A stretch of DNA of 64,000 bases from Cycas panzhihuaensis (lineage: Eukaryota; Cycadophyta), in NCBI GenBank assembly GCA_023213395.1, contig CM041465.1, forward strand, positions 59,031,741 to 59,095,740, read 5' to 3'. Position 1 is the stretch's first letter. The number at the start of each line of letters is the position of its first letter. Under the pieces are notes generated by a model, which saw only the letters and a list, made by a program, of their open reading frames with translations, was not told where the DNA came from and searched no databases. Below are positions 1 through 9,529 of the stretch, piece after piece. The position numbers and the translations under genes were made by a program.

Positions 1-1580
1 TAAAGGTTTTAGGATCATTACTGACTATTATTTTTTCCATTAATGCATAGTTAACATGTAATTTTTGAGTGCAAGTTCTCTTGGTATATGAAGGATTGTC
101 TACATCAGATCCAATGTTGGATAGTATTTTCTTTATCCATAGGGGCTATTTATTTGTGACTATTTCTATAGTCTTGGGTTGAGATGGAGAACTAGCTTGA
201 GAAGAAAGATTTATTGCGGTTAGTTCAAATAGAGTCCAATTCTGGACTTGTGTGGATAAAGATTCTATAGTCTCAAGGTCAACTTATTTTTTAGAGGAGT
301 AAACCAAATAGGTGTTAGTTAACAGATTCTTAATAGGAAGTTCTACATAAGTGGAGGTTGAAGAGGATCCTTCTTTGTCAAATATTATATCATGCAAAAT
401 TGATATTTTATGCGTGATTGGATCTAAAAGTCTATAAGCTTTGCTCTCTTTACTGTATCCAACGAAGATTTATTTTTAACTTTTAGGATCTAGTTTCTTA
501 CATTTTTCTTTAGGAACATGTCCCCACACAGTACTTCTAAAAATTCTCAGATGTTTAACTGAGGGTTTTTGTTTAAACCGTTTTTGTTCTTGGGCAACGT
601 TTTGTAAATATTTACTAGGTAAATGGTTTAAAAGATAGTTGGAGCAGGCAATTACTTCTGCCCACAACTTTAAGTCAAGACTCTTTGCATGTAACATGCA
701 TCGAGTCATTTCAATAAGAGTACAGTTCTTGGATTTAGTAACACTATTTTGCTGAAGAGTATAGGCAATAAAATGCTGAAATTAAATTTTGTGCCTCTTA
801 TAGAAGGAAGTGAATTTGTTACTTAAGTATTCTTTGGTATTATCATATTTAAAAATTTTAATTTTTAAGTTTGATTAATTTTCTACAAGTGTTTTGAATT
901 CAGTAAAGATATCAAACACTTGATTATGAGTCTTGAGTGTGTACACCCAATATTTTTTAAAAAAATTATCAATAAATGTGATAAAATAATGACAGCCAGA
1001 ATATGAAGTTACATGGAACGGTCCACATATATCAGAGTGAACAAGTTCAAGTGGAACTTTTACTTTGAATTGAGTCTAATATGGAAAGGGATCCATGCGT
1101 TGCTTACCTGTTATGCAGGCTTTACAAACACCATAGACAATAGTTAAAGGTGGGAGACCATGAATCATGTCATGTCTTTTTAGGTACTGAAGTTTGCCAT
1201 AACTAGTATGGCTGAATCGTGCATGCCATAGTTTATTGATTGGGTCAGATTTGGATATAAAGGTACTAAGGATTTTGTTTTAGTATTTTGTAAACTAGTT
1301 AAACTATGAAAACTTGTTTTATGATCAACAGGTCCATAGGCAATAAATTTGAATTTATTTAATGGTTCTTTAATAATAAATTGATCTTTCCAGAATTCAA
1401 TAACAAGGTCTTTCTGATTGATTTAGTAGATAGAAAGAAGATTTGGTAACAAATCAGGCACATAGAATACATCCTTGATTAAACCATCTTTCAAAGTGAC
1501 ATCACCTGATCCTTTCACTTTGAGTTAGGATCCACTTCCAAAAGAAATCTCTTCTTCAGAGTTAGTATCGGGTTGATAAG
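1..1580 (-). pseudogene. Cop1: copia integrase and start of reverse transcriptase region, degenerate
   Basis: Read on the minus strand, this is the integrase of a Ty1/copia polyprotein followed by the integrase-RT linker; RT itself would lie left of the window. The best block (476-709) holds the integrase C-terminal signature with words such as KLWAEVI, NYLLNHLP and KKLDPKS. Upstream, PLELVHSDICGP is readable at about 1018-1054, which is the usual start of the core domain. The catalytic triad is eroded: FIDDF is now FIDNF, SDNGGEY is now YDNTKEY, and the Glu block NGVAERKN is now NSVTKSKN, so the catalytic Glu is Lys. Several stops interrupt the frame. It is a dead copy, and the assignment to copia is secure. 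Confidence 0.9.
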
Positions 1581-1900
1581 TAGATAAATTCTCCTAGTGT
1601 TTTGTTATGTGATGGGAAGCACCAGAGTCAAGAATTCATTGAGGTGATTGATTAGATGGAGCAACAAATGCAGAAGTTGTTACCATTAAAGAACAATTAT
1701 GAGATTGTGGTCGAGTTTATGGTCAGGATTGTGGTTGGGTTTGCAATCCCTTGGAAGCTTTCCAAGATTCTAAAGTTATTCTACTTTTGCAGACATCAAT
1801 AGTGTTGTCCTTTTTACGATAGTGGGCACAACTAATGTTCTGAGAAGGATTAACAGTGTTCTGATTTGAAAGAGACTAAATGGAAGTATTCTGATATTTA
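1581..1900 (-). pseudogene. Cop1: copia protease and gag zinc knuckle
   Basis: The minus strand reads LDSGASHHIT at about 1594-1640, the aspartic protease active site of copia polyproteins (DSGA followed by SHH). About 200 bases upstream in the reading direction (1790-1850) is a damaged CCHC zinc knuckle, CAHYRKKDNTIDVC, in which the second Cys has become Tyr and the His has become Asn. This order (knuckle, then protease, then integrase) is the normal copia gag-pol order and links the gag and integrase blocks into one element. Confidence 0.88.
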
Positions 1901-2690
1901 GGTGGACCAGAATACTTAGTATTATTTCGAGAACTAGGAGGTGGACCTCTATGAGGTTTTTAAAATTTTGGTTTACTATTAAAGTTGTTCTGATGTTTAG
2001 TTTTATTTTGAGGCTTAGATTTAGAAAAGAAAGCCTGAGAAGGATCTTTTAATTTATCTATTTGAATTAACATCATTTGATATTCTATCAATTGGTTTGT
2101 CAACTAATTAAAAATTATTGCAGGATTAGCAGCTTGTTATTTAGCAGTCTTGAAAAAATTAAAATATTTTGGTAGTTTGTTTATCGCAAGATGAACGAGC
2201 ATATCGTCATCTTTAGCATGTGTAACTATTTATTCTACATCACCTACTTTAATTGTAGTTTTGATACAATTGCATAGATCTTTATTAATTAGTTGAATTT
2301 TAGATAAAAAGTCATCGACTTTAGAAAAATAATCATAATTAAGGTCATACAATTGTTGTTCTAGGACAACCAATTATTGTGTGTCGACCTTATCATATTT
2401 CTCCTTGAGAGTATTCCAGACAATGGCTAGATCATCTATATCAGAGAGCTGTCAATTAATTTCTGGTAAGAGTGATGCTAGGATGGTGCCTAGGGCTACA
2501 TCAGAGTTCATTAAATATACCATATGGCTTTCTGAAGTTGTGTCTTTTAGTTTTTTGAATTCACTTGTTACATATTGCCATATCTTCTATTGTTTAAGCT
2601 GATGGGAAATGCGATTCTTTTAGTCGGCATAGTTTGATATGTTTAAAACTGGAATAAGAACGCAAGTGGTTGTCCCTTACATTAGTGCCA
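1901..2690 (-). pseudogene. Cop1: copia gag, degenerate
   Basis: By position this is the gag capsid region of the same minus-strand copia element, between the zinc knuckle and the apparent start Met near 2690 (MALM followed by a stop, then a readable stretch). Sequence similarity is weak and many stops are present, so I rely mainly on position and on the continuous series gag, knuckle, protease, integrase. The plus-strand open frame at 2381-2602 is antisense to it and is not a gene. Confidence 0.6.
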
Positions 2691-3642
2691 TATTGGGAAT
2701 TGTAAAAATTTGGAGAATCTAGATGAAGAAGTATAAGTGATAAAAGTCACATAAAAAATTACTAAACATCAGAGTAATATGTTAATTAAATGATAAGAAA
2801 CTAAAAATTATTGTTATTAAGTTTGTTTGGATACCCTTCCCCTAGAAAGAAAAGAAATTAAATGTTTCCCTTTTCTAAAAAAATGTTAATAGTCCCCCTT
2901 ATTATTTAAAGAAATATATTTGAAAAATAAGTTACTTGTTCAAATATTAAGTAAAATAAGGGTGTTATACAGACTAACTACCTTTTAGTTATCTATTTAA
3001 TGACGAAAAGAAAATTTTAAATAAAGTTTTAAATAGTTCTCCTTTAGAGGAGAGAGTGTAGTTATTCACTTAAGATGACTTTTTAAAGTATTTAGAGATA
3101 AGTATGTAAGAGATACTAGAAACATTTTTTACTAAGTGATGAAATAAAGCCCTTCCAGTGTGTACAATAGATTCATATCAAGTTTACCTAGTGATTAAAT
3201 CTAAAGAGTATGATTTATAAGGGTGAAGTTCAGTTAAACATAATTAAGGCTATTAGGATCTCTATCATTGTTGAGTTATTGAACCCATAGTTAATTCTAT
3301 AGTTTAAATATGAACTAGAAAGAGAGTAATAATAGGCAATGAATGTATAGCACTAATAGGCTAATAAGACATATTAAGGCATCATAACTATCTTCATTAT
3401 TTAATAATAGTTAAATAAGGTCATATTATTATCTTAGTCCTTTCAAAAAATTGAATGTTTAATATAATAAGGGAGCTTAATGTTAATATTAAAGTGTATT
3501 AAGGGGGGGCTAATTTTAATATTAAAATGTAGTAAGGAGGGGTTAATGTTAAGTCAATTTAAAGAATGGGAGAGGAATGCCCTTTAAAAATGTGTGTTTT
3601 AATTAATTTTATAATTACCCTAAGGTTAACTATATTTAGTTT
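2691..3642. other. AT-rich non-coding stretch
   Basis: No coding similarity is seen on either strand. The stretch is AT-rich, with several runs of G in an otherwise A/T background. It lies between the start of Cop1 gag and the TA microsatellite. It could be an unusually long leader of Cop1 (the nearest minus-strand primer site is at 5379-5390) or unrelated sequence; copia leaders are usually far shorter, so an insertion is more likely. Confidence 0.5.
3468..3553. repeat. Short tandem repeat, about 32-33 bp period, 2.6 copies
   Basis: Units start at 3468, 3500 and 3533, each opening with TAAGG followed by a G run, then TTAAT and an AATATTAAA stretch. The third unit is incomplete. Divergence between units is modest. 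No function is suggested. Confidence 0.75.
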
Positions 3643-3691
<49 letters not shown>

Positions 3692-3984
3692 ATATAGATA
3701 TATATACATATATATAGGTATATATATATACATATATATAGGTATATATATATACATATATATATCTATATATATATACATATATATATCTATAGATATA
3801 TACATACATACATATATTTATACATACATATATTTATACATACATATATTTATACATACATATATTTATACATACATATATTTATACATATATGTATACA
3901 TATATGTATGTATAGATATATGTATGTATACATATATGTATGTATATATATATATGTATGTATATATATATGTATATATATATG

Positions 3985-4035
<51 letters not shown>

Positions 4036-4059
4036 ATATATATATGTACATATATATAC

Positions 4060-4090
<31 letters not shown>

Positions 4091-4094
4091 GATA

Positions 4095-4177
<83 letters not shown>

Positions 4178-4200
4178 GTATATATATGTATATATATATG

Positions 4201-4240
<40 letters not shown>

Positions 4241-4283
4241 TATCAAACTAAATATATATATAGATATATATATATATATATAA
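3643..4283. repeat. Long TA/TATG microsatellite with embedded 16-bp and 24-bp periods
   Basis: About 640 bp of nearly pure alternating TA with scattered C and G. Inside it, 3796-3890 holds about six copies of a 16-bp unit (ACATACATATATTTAT), and 3690-3790 holds a longer period containing AGGTATATATATATACAT. The open frames here encode only Tyr/Ile alternation and are not genes. The block is bracketed by an inverted pair: TATTTAGTTTGGTATA near 3632-3650 and TATATCAAACTAAATA near 4230-4255. Confidence 0.95.
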
Positions 4284-5378
4284 GAAGGGATGCAGAGCGA
4301 GGCAAACCCAACAAATTTTTATTTTTATAAAAAAAGTTAATTTAAAATGAAATTTGGGATCCGAGGGGGGGAAGATTAGTGAAACCCTACCTGTATATTC
4401 TCCATGGTGATGACTATTTCATCCTCTTCTTCGTAGGAGTGGCAGCGATGGCGTTGCAGCAAGGTGAGGATCTGGTTCGTGTTCTCCATCTTCATAGGAG
4501 CAATTGTGATGGCATTCAATCTAGTTCTATGCCAATATCCATCCCTTCGACCCTCTAGTTAGTACTGCTACCATTTGCCAAATCAACAACCATCGTAATC
4601 ATCATCGTGTGCCTAAGAGCGAAGGAGGAACTACTACAGAAGTACAAGCATATTTGGAAGGAGCGAAGGAGAAACTATTGCATGCCAAAGTTGATATTTT
4701 CCATTACCACTTCCTTCTCCCTATCATCTTTAGCTGCCACGGTGTCTTCTACATGGTTGAGTCATCATCTCTCATCATCTGTTGATGTAGGTTCTTCAAG
4801 CTCTATGGAGATACGACTTCATCCTAGGGTTATGGCCTTCTCTTCATGTCAGCTGGCTTATGGAGCTTTAAGAAGATTAATGGTGGTTAAATCTGAAAGT
4901 TATTACCAAAATTTATTAGAAGTTTAGTTTTCCAAGAATTTCCATGCCATGTTTTCATGCATGGTTTCTAGTTATCCTTCAGACGTGCAGATCTACAGTC
5001 TAATGTTAGTAGAATTTTCCCTTGTAATGCATTGTTAGCTTCGAGTACAGGCAAGCAGTTGTGTGCATGCTATGGACGTGTTCAAGAATCAGACCGACTT
5101 CTCCATAGCCACCCTCAGAGGGACGTTATGAGAATAGGTTTTTTGTTTTCTCTTTGAAGTTACATAGTTTTCTTGTACATTTGGTAAGGTAGGGCTTGTG
5201 TGTATAGGAGTGAGGTTTTTTTTCCAAGAGGAAAAGGGAAAATTTACTAGAGCTCTGCATGGGAAATCATATGGTCATGCAGAGTGGGTCTCATGCATGG
5301 ATCATACAGGCGACAGAAGGATCGTCAGCAAAGGTATGGACAATAAATTATGAATTTAGGACAGGAAAGGGGTTCATA
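4284..5378. other. Unassigned sequence, more GC-rich than its surroundings
   Basis: The composition changes sharply at the right edge of the microsatellite to a mixed sequence with codon-like texture. A 106-codon plus-strand frame (4607-4927) and fragments on the minus strand (for example MENTNQILTLLQRH near 4440-4480) are present, but I recognise no domain in either. Position next to a minus-strand primer site suggests it is the 5' internal part of a retroelement, possibly with captured sequence. Confidence 0.4.
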
Positions 5379-5390
5379 GCTCTGATACCA
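5379..5390 (-). promoter_or_regulatory. tRNA-iMet primer-binding site
   Basis: The minus strand reads TGGTATCAGAGC, a perfect copy of the plant LTR-retrotransposon primer site complementary to the 3' end of initiator tRNA-Met. It directly abuts an LTR end (minus strand TTCAACA). Confidence 0.9.
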
Positions 5391-5735
5391 TGTTGAAGAG
5401 AGGTAACATGCACAATATCTGTAGGATCAAATAACTAGCCACACACAGGTGCCAAAAGACATTGCACATGTACACATTTTTGGCAGATGGAAAACCCCTT
5501 ATGGGGAAGAAAAATCACCTCTCTAATTTAAAAATCTATTGACTTTAAAAACTTTACATAAAACCTTGATAAAAATACCCTCTACATATGGAAACCAGCC
5601 TTCAATCAGGCTTATGACAGCCTCCTAGATTCCTAGGACCAATTCATAGAATTTAGAAGAGGTTATTTAAAGAATGAGAGGTTCGTTGAAATGGGCGGTT
5701 GCTCATTTCAATGACCTTCACATAATAATTAATAA
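5391..5735 (-). mobile_element. LTR of a minus-strand element (right boundary uncertain)
   Basis: In plus orientation the block starts TGTTGAAG immediately after the primer site, as expected for the inverted LTR end. The far end is not fixed, since no second copy lies in the window; I place it where sequence resembling Cop2 begins. It probably belongs to Cop1 or to another element whose interior is the 4284-5378 stretch. Confidence 0.6.
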
Positions 5736-5769
5736 TTAACATTAATTTTTATAAAAATGAACCTTTACA

Positions 5770-6735
5770 TCACTTAAATTTATATTTACACATGTGATAA
5801 AAAAGGATAGCATTAGCTTTTCTAATAGGACCAAACTATTTTTTTTGATAATTAAAATAAGATGTCTGTTCATAGCTAGAGGTTTGTGGAAATTTATTAC
5901 TGATGGATATGATATTCTTAAGGATGAAGAGGAAAAGGAAATGCTTGATAAGAAAGACATAAGCGATTATCATGATTTTTGTTATATTAGATAAGGTTGA
6001 TCTTTCTTCTACATATCATTGTGTCATTCCTAAGGTTTATCATACAATTTCTACTAAGGAAGTTTGGGATTTTTTAAGGGATGTATTTGAACAAACTCTT
6101 GAAGAGATATAATAAATGATTAAAAAGGCAAATAAGATTACTGATGTTTATGATACATATAAAACAAATGAAGAAAGTATTATCGACACTGATGAAACAA
6201 TGTGTTAAGAATGTTTGAGTATTAATGAAATCTCTACTGGACATAAAGAGACTATGGTTGAATGCATTGATAAGACTACTACTACTATTAAAGATGTTAG
6301 GAGTGAAGAACTAGTTACTATTATTGGAAATAAAGAATCTACCAAAGATTATGATCAAGCAATTGATGTTCTTGATGCTCCTATTGAAGATGATTCTAAG
6401 GTGCTTAATATAATATAGGATGTTGATGACAAGCAGATTGTGTTTGAAGATATACTTGATGCAAATTTTAAAGGAATTTGTGAAGATGGTCACTTACAGG
6501 ATCTACATCAAAATCAGACTAGACTAGCCACAATGAAGAATTAAGATTTACACTTGTTAGAGCTATTGCAACAAAAATATCATTACATGATTGAAAATGA
6601 AAATTAAGTTGAAAACATCATCCTACAACAAAGACATCACTACAAGATTGAAGACAAGAATGAAGTTGAAGACATCATCTTCAAGACATTTTCAAGGATA
6701 AGGCATTACAAATATAAATGACCCAAATGTGTATT
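5770..6735 (+). pseudogene. Cop2: copia gag fragment and unusual acidic tail, internally deleted
   Basis: The plus strand reads GLWKFITDGYDILKDEEE at about 5878-5940, which matches the capsid region of copia gag (GLWDFV..GY..P.DE pattern). A possible continuation (SISTKEVWDF-like, around 6040-6070) follows after frameshifts. From 6215 to 6680 comes an acidic open stretch with no domain I recognise, ending in a 19-residue tandem repeat. The next element in the sequence is the polypurine tract and 3' LTR, so protease, integrase, RT and RNase H are all missing. It is a deletion derivative or a non-autonomous copia element. Confidence 0.65.
6569..6682 (+). repeat. 57-bp (19-codon) tandem duplication
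   Basis: Two units start at 6569 and 6626, both opening with CAACAAA and ending with GAAxACATCAT. In the same frame they read QQKYHYMIENEN-stop-VENIIL and QQRHHYKIEDKNEVEDIIF. Period 57 keeps the frame, which suggests duplication while the stretch was still coding. Confidence 0.85.
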
Positions 6736-6744
6736 AAGGGGGAG
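6736..6744 (+). promoter_or_regulatory. Polypurine tract of Cop2
   Basis: AAGGGGGAG lies directly before an LTR start (TGTTGGAATT), the normal plus-strand priming site for second-strand DNA synthesis. Confidence 0.85.
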
Positions 6745-6880
6745 TGTTGGAATTATTTGGTTCACGGTTCTCGAGACATGTTAGTAATGCACATTTGTGT
6801 GTAATAACATTATTATGGGTTCCACACTATCATATAATGTATTATAAATACATATGCGATGTATCATATCAATATCTATT
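6745..6880 (+). mobile_element. Cop2 3' LTR, left part
   Basis: It starts TGTTGGAATT after the polypurine tract and runs until it is interrupted by GyA-1 at 6881. The last five bases (CTATT, 6876-6880) are the target duplication of GyA-1. The remainder of the LTR is inferred at 17641-17797. Confidence 0.8.
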
Positions 6881-7703
6881 TGTTGACTTTATGATTTCAC
6901 ACCACTTATGAGATCAGTACCGTTGTCAAGGTAACACAGGTTGTAATCTAGTTTAGGACATAGTCAATATAATCATCGCATAGATTCATTCACCATTCCA
7001 CACAATTATGTCACAGTTCACACACAACAATACAATAATCAATACATATTCAGCAATTTATCCTCATAACATACATAGGATCTACATTTCCACATGACTC
7101 TTATTTTATTAAGAAATAAGTCCTTGTACAAAAGGTGTTGGAATGCATTCCCTGTGCATTCTAGCCACATACACTATTGCTGTCATATGCATACCCGGAA
7201 GGTATGCATCAATACACATGGCTTAGGCTATTGTCATACGTATTGGTCTCCATACCAATGTGTGTCTGAATACTTGGCTCTCACCCTAGCCAAATGGTCC
7301 TTTTGGAAGCCCTTAAATGTGCCTTTTGGCTAAAGGGTTATGACTGTCTGTCATAACCATACCCTTTCAATCATAAGCGTACCTTTTTGTTAACCTTTGG
7401 TTAACTTCCTTAACCATTATCTTAACCCATCAGTACGCCCGTGCATACATCTGACGTCATCCTAAGTATCCATCCATCAATTCTTACCATGTGTACCTTT
7501 ATTGTCTACTTGCATTTTTTCAGAGGTACGTATCTGTGTTGTGTACCTTTTTAGGTACGCACCTATCATATGTACCTATAATGCTAATCTTTTCATCTTT
7601 CTACTGCATGCATACCTCCGTATGGTATGTACTTGTACATCCACAGTTACACAGCCTATCTCTGGTCCTCTCATATCCCAATGTATCACAAGATGCCCCA
7701 ACA
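6881..7703 (-). repeat. GyA-1 3' LTR (823 bp)
   Basis: This is the LTR downstream of the coding region for a minus-strand element. It is rich in GTAC/TACGTA-type motifs (GGTACGTATC, GGTACGCACC and relatives between about 7520 and 7580). The plus-strand frames at 7094-7333 and 7491-7895 are shadows in or beside the LTR. Confidence 0.95.
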
Positions 7704-8123
7704 TCTATCCCGGGTCAACATGATGGGTTTGAGCATCCTTGCTCAACAAAAATTATCAAAATTTTGGGTTATTCTTCCCCCTTTCTTTCTCAAGGCTACT
7801 CTCGCGACCACTGTTCTACTGACATAGCCAAGATTTCTTTATTTATTTGGGTAAGTGTGGCGATTATTGCATCCTTTTCTTTGATTTTTTTTTGAAGGGC
7901 TGCTATCTCTACCTTGTATGCTTCTTCCATTTCTTTGATTAGCTGGATAATCTGGCATGATTTATTATCTGATGGAGATGGTACTGATGTTTCTCCCATC
8001 TCCATTATAGGTGAAAATTCTGCCCATTCTTCCAAGGAAGGTTCTATTTCTTCCTCTTCTTCTAGTTCCTCTTCATCTTTCCTTCTTTTGCCACTTTTTC
8101 GTATTATTTTCTTAGCCCGATGA
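7704..8123 (-). pseudogene. GyA-1 extra 3' region: acidic and coiled-coil part
   Basis: On the minus strand, a basic cluster (RAKKIIRKSGKRRKDEE, about 8120-8070) is followed by a Glu run, then EPSLEEWAEFSP and a heptad-like helix (IIQLIKEMEEAYKVEIAALQ, and onward through IKEKDAIIATL). The basic cluster resembles a bipartite nuclear-localisation signal; that reading is inference. The same segment, including the GETS and IIQLIK words, is present at 50147-50450 in GyA-2, so it is a family feature and not random sequence. The known families that carry extra genes after integrase are Tat/Athila-like gypsy elements; I cannot name a specific protein. Confidence 0.7.
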
Positions 8124-8740
8124 GGAATGGGTGTCTCGGGGGTTTGCTGTAACTATTTGAGAACTTTACTCATTTATTTTTGAATCCTTTTTTTCAATTC
8201 TTGATCCTAGGTAGTATTTGGAGACTCGGTCACCCACCGTTTAATAAGTGGCTCTTTTGAAGAAGTAGTTGTTTTTATTAATTGTACACTTGGACATTGA
8301 TAAAATAAGATGGCTAACAACAAGGAAGGGTGACAAAAAGGATGTGTCATTATTTCCTAAATTTGTTGCCTCATGTTATCTGCTAGGAATTCTGACCAAT
8401 CTAACTTTTCCCCATCCCAGATCTTTAGTAGTATTGACATCTTTCTCCCTGGAATGTATGTGTATTTTCGTTTAGATAAAAACTTGGAATTGATGACTTT
8501 TGCTATCCATTGCAATCTGACATCTTTTATATCTGCCACATAAATTCCTCCTGAGGTAAGTTGTATGTTTTCTTGACAGAATACTTTCAACCATAGCTCA
8601 CGGTCCACTTCTAATCTCTTGGTAGCCGTGGGAACTTCCCCTTCATTTGGAAGTCCTATTATTAGATGAATTGTCTCCACATCTAACTTGGTATTTTTCA
8701 TATCTTTTTTCAATTCCATTAAGATATTTTCCATGATTTT
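8124..8740 (-). pseudogene. GyA-1 extra 3' region: conserved globular segment of unknown function
   Basis: A 125-codon open block (8357-8734, minus) begins MENILMELKKDM and contains HLIIGLPNEGEVPTATKRLE, RELWLK, GGIYVADIKDVRLQWIAKV and KIWDGEKLDWSEFLA. The same succession (LTGLPKEGEVPTTTKRLE, GGVWVADIKDIRL, IRDGEQLRWPKFLA) is found at about 49560-49890 in GyA-2. Shared pattern across two copies with numerous substitutions shows the segment was under protein-level constraint. It resembles the plant-transposon-associated domain found beside some gypsy elements, but I cannot confirm that by eye. Stops and frameshifts separate it from the coiled-coil part. Confidence 0.7.
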
Positions 8741-9160
8741 TTGATTATAATAAATAGGGTTATAATATATGTATTCTCCTCAACTAGCCTGCTTAATCTT
8801 GGTCTGAAATTGAGAAGGTAATGTTTATAGGTCTTTTCTCAATTTCAGCAGAAAAGTCTCCTGACAACCTATTGTTCTCATGATGGGCTATGGAATTCCA
8901 GAGATAAATTAAAAATAACCTAGGAGTACTGATGTGAACCCTACATGCATACCTTTTTTTGGTATGGTTGCTATTTTTTTGAGGCCTTCATTCAATTTTT
9001 ATGCTAGATTTTATCCTTCTACTTCCCTGAGTCACAAGGGTTCTTCCTGGCTGCTTGCTATTATGAATTTGAGCCGAATCATCCTCTATTTTTTATTGCG
9101 TACCATGCATGAATGCTTGTAAGTATGTAGTATATATTTTTATCTTATTTGACCCTTTTG
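8741..9160 (-). other. GyA-1 spacer between repeats and extra 3' region
   Basis: No domain is readable. The stretch contains runs of T and several stops in all frames on both strands. It may be the untranslated leader of the extra 3' coding region. Confidence 0.5.
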
Positions 9161-9164
9161 TTCT

Positions 9165-9350
9165 ATGTGTACTTAACTATGTACTTTTTAGGTACGTATA
9201 GTGTAAACTGGTTAACTTATTCACTTTTTTAACTGTGCATACCCGCCATCATACTTTTCCAGTACGTATAGTGTATTTTGACTTATTTTATACATTACAT
9301 ACCTTGTAGCATACTTTTCTGGTACGTATAGTGTATTTTGGTGGTATGTA
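9165..9350 (-). repeat. GyA-1 three-copy repeat with TACGTATAGTGTA anchor
   Basis: The anchor GTACGTATAGTGTA occurs at 9192, 9262 and 9322 (spacings 70 and 60), each preceded by a CATACTTTTC-like word in copies two and three. GyA-2 has a two-copy equivalent at 48985 and 49056 (spacing 71), so the array predates the split of the two copies. Its place just after integrase and before the extra 3' region suggests a cis-acting role such as a promoter or splice/termination region, but that is inference. Confidence 0.8.
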
Positions 9351-9529
9351 TATGAAAAATCTAATTTCTTTGATAGAATTCTTATCTTATCCTTGATTCT
9401 TTTTGTCATAATATCCTTCTTATTGCTTATGTATATGATATGAGTTATGGTTGTTTTTCTTATTTTTGATTTTTTTGTAGTTTTGTTTCCATACTGAACT
9501 AGATCATATTTTGGTATCAAGGCAATTCA

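Noticed and set aside
3908-4330. Open frames of 60-140 codons made of Tyr/Ile/Met in the TA microsatellite
   Set aside because: They are translations of a simple repeat in several frames on both strands and have no protein meaning.
4607-4927. A 106-codon plus-strand frame starting MCLRAKEELLQ
   Set aside because: It shows no domain, no supporting neighbour and no second copy; kept only as unassigned sequence.
9165-9350. CRISPR-like array from the regularly spaced repeat
   Set aside because: Only three diverged units with repeat-like spacers, inside a plant retrotransposon; the spacing is irregular.
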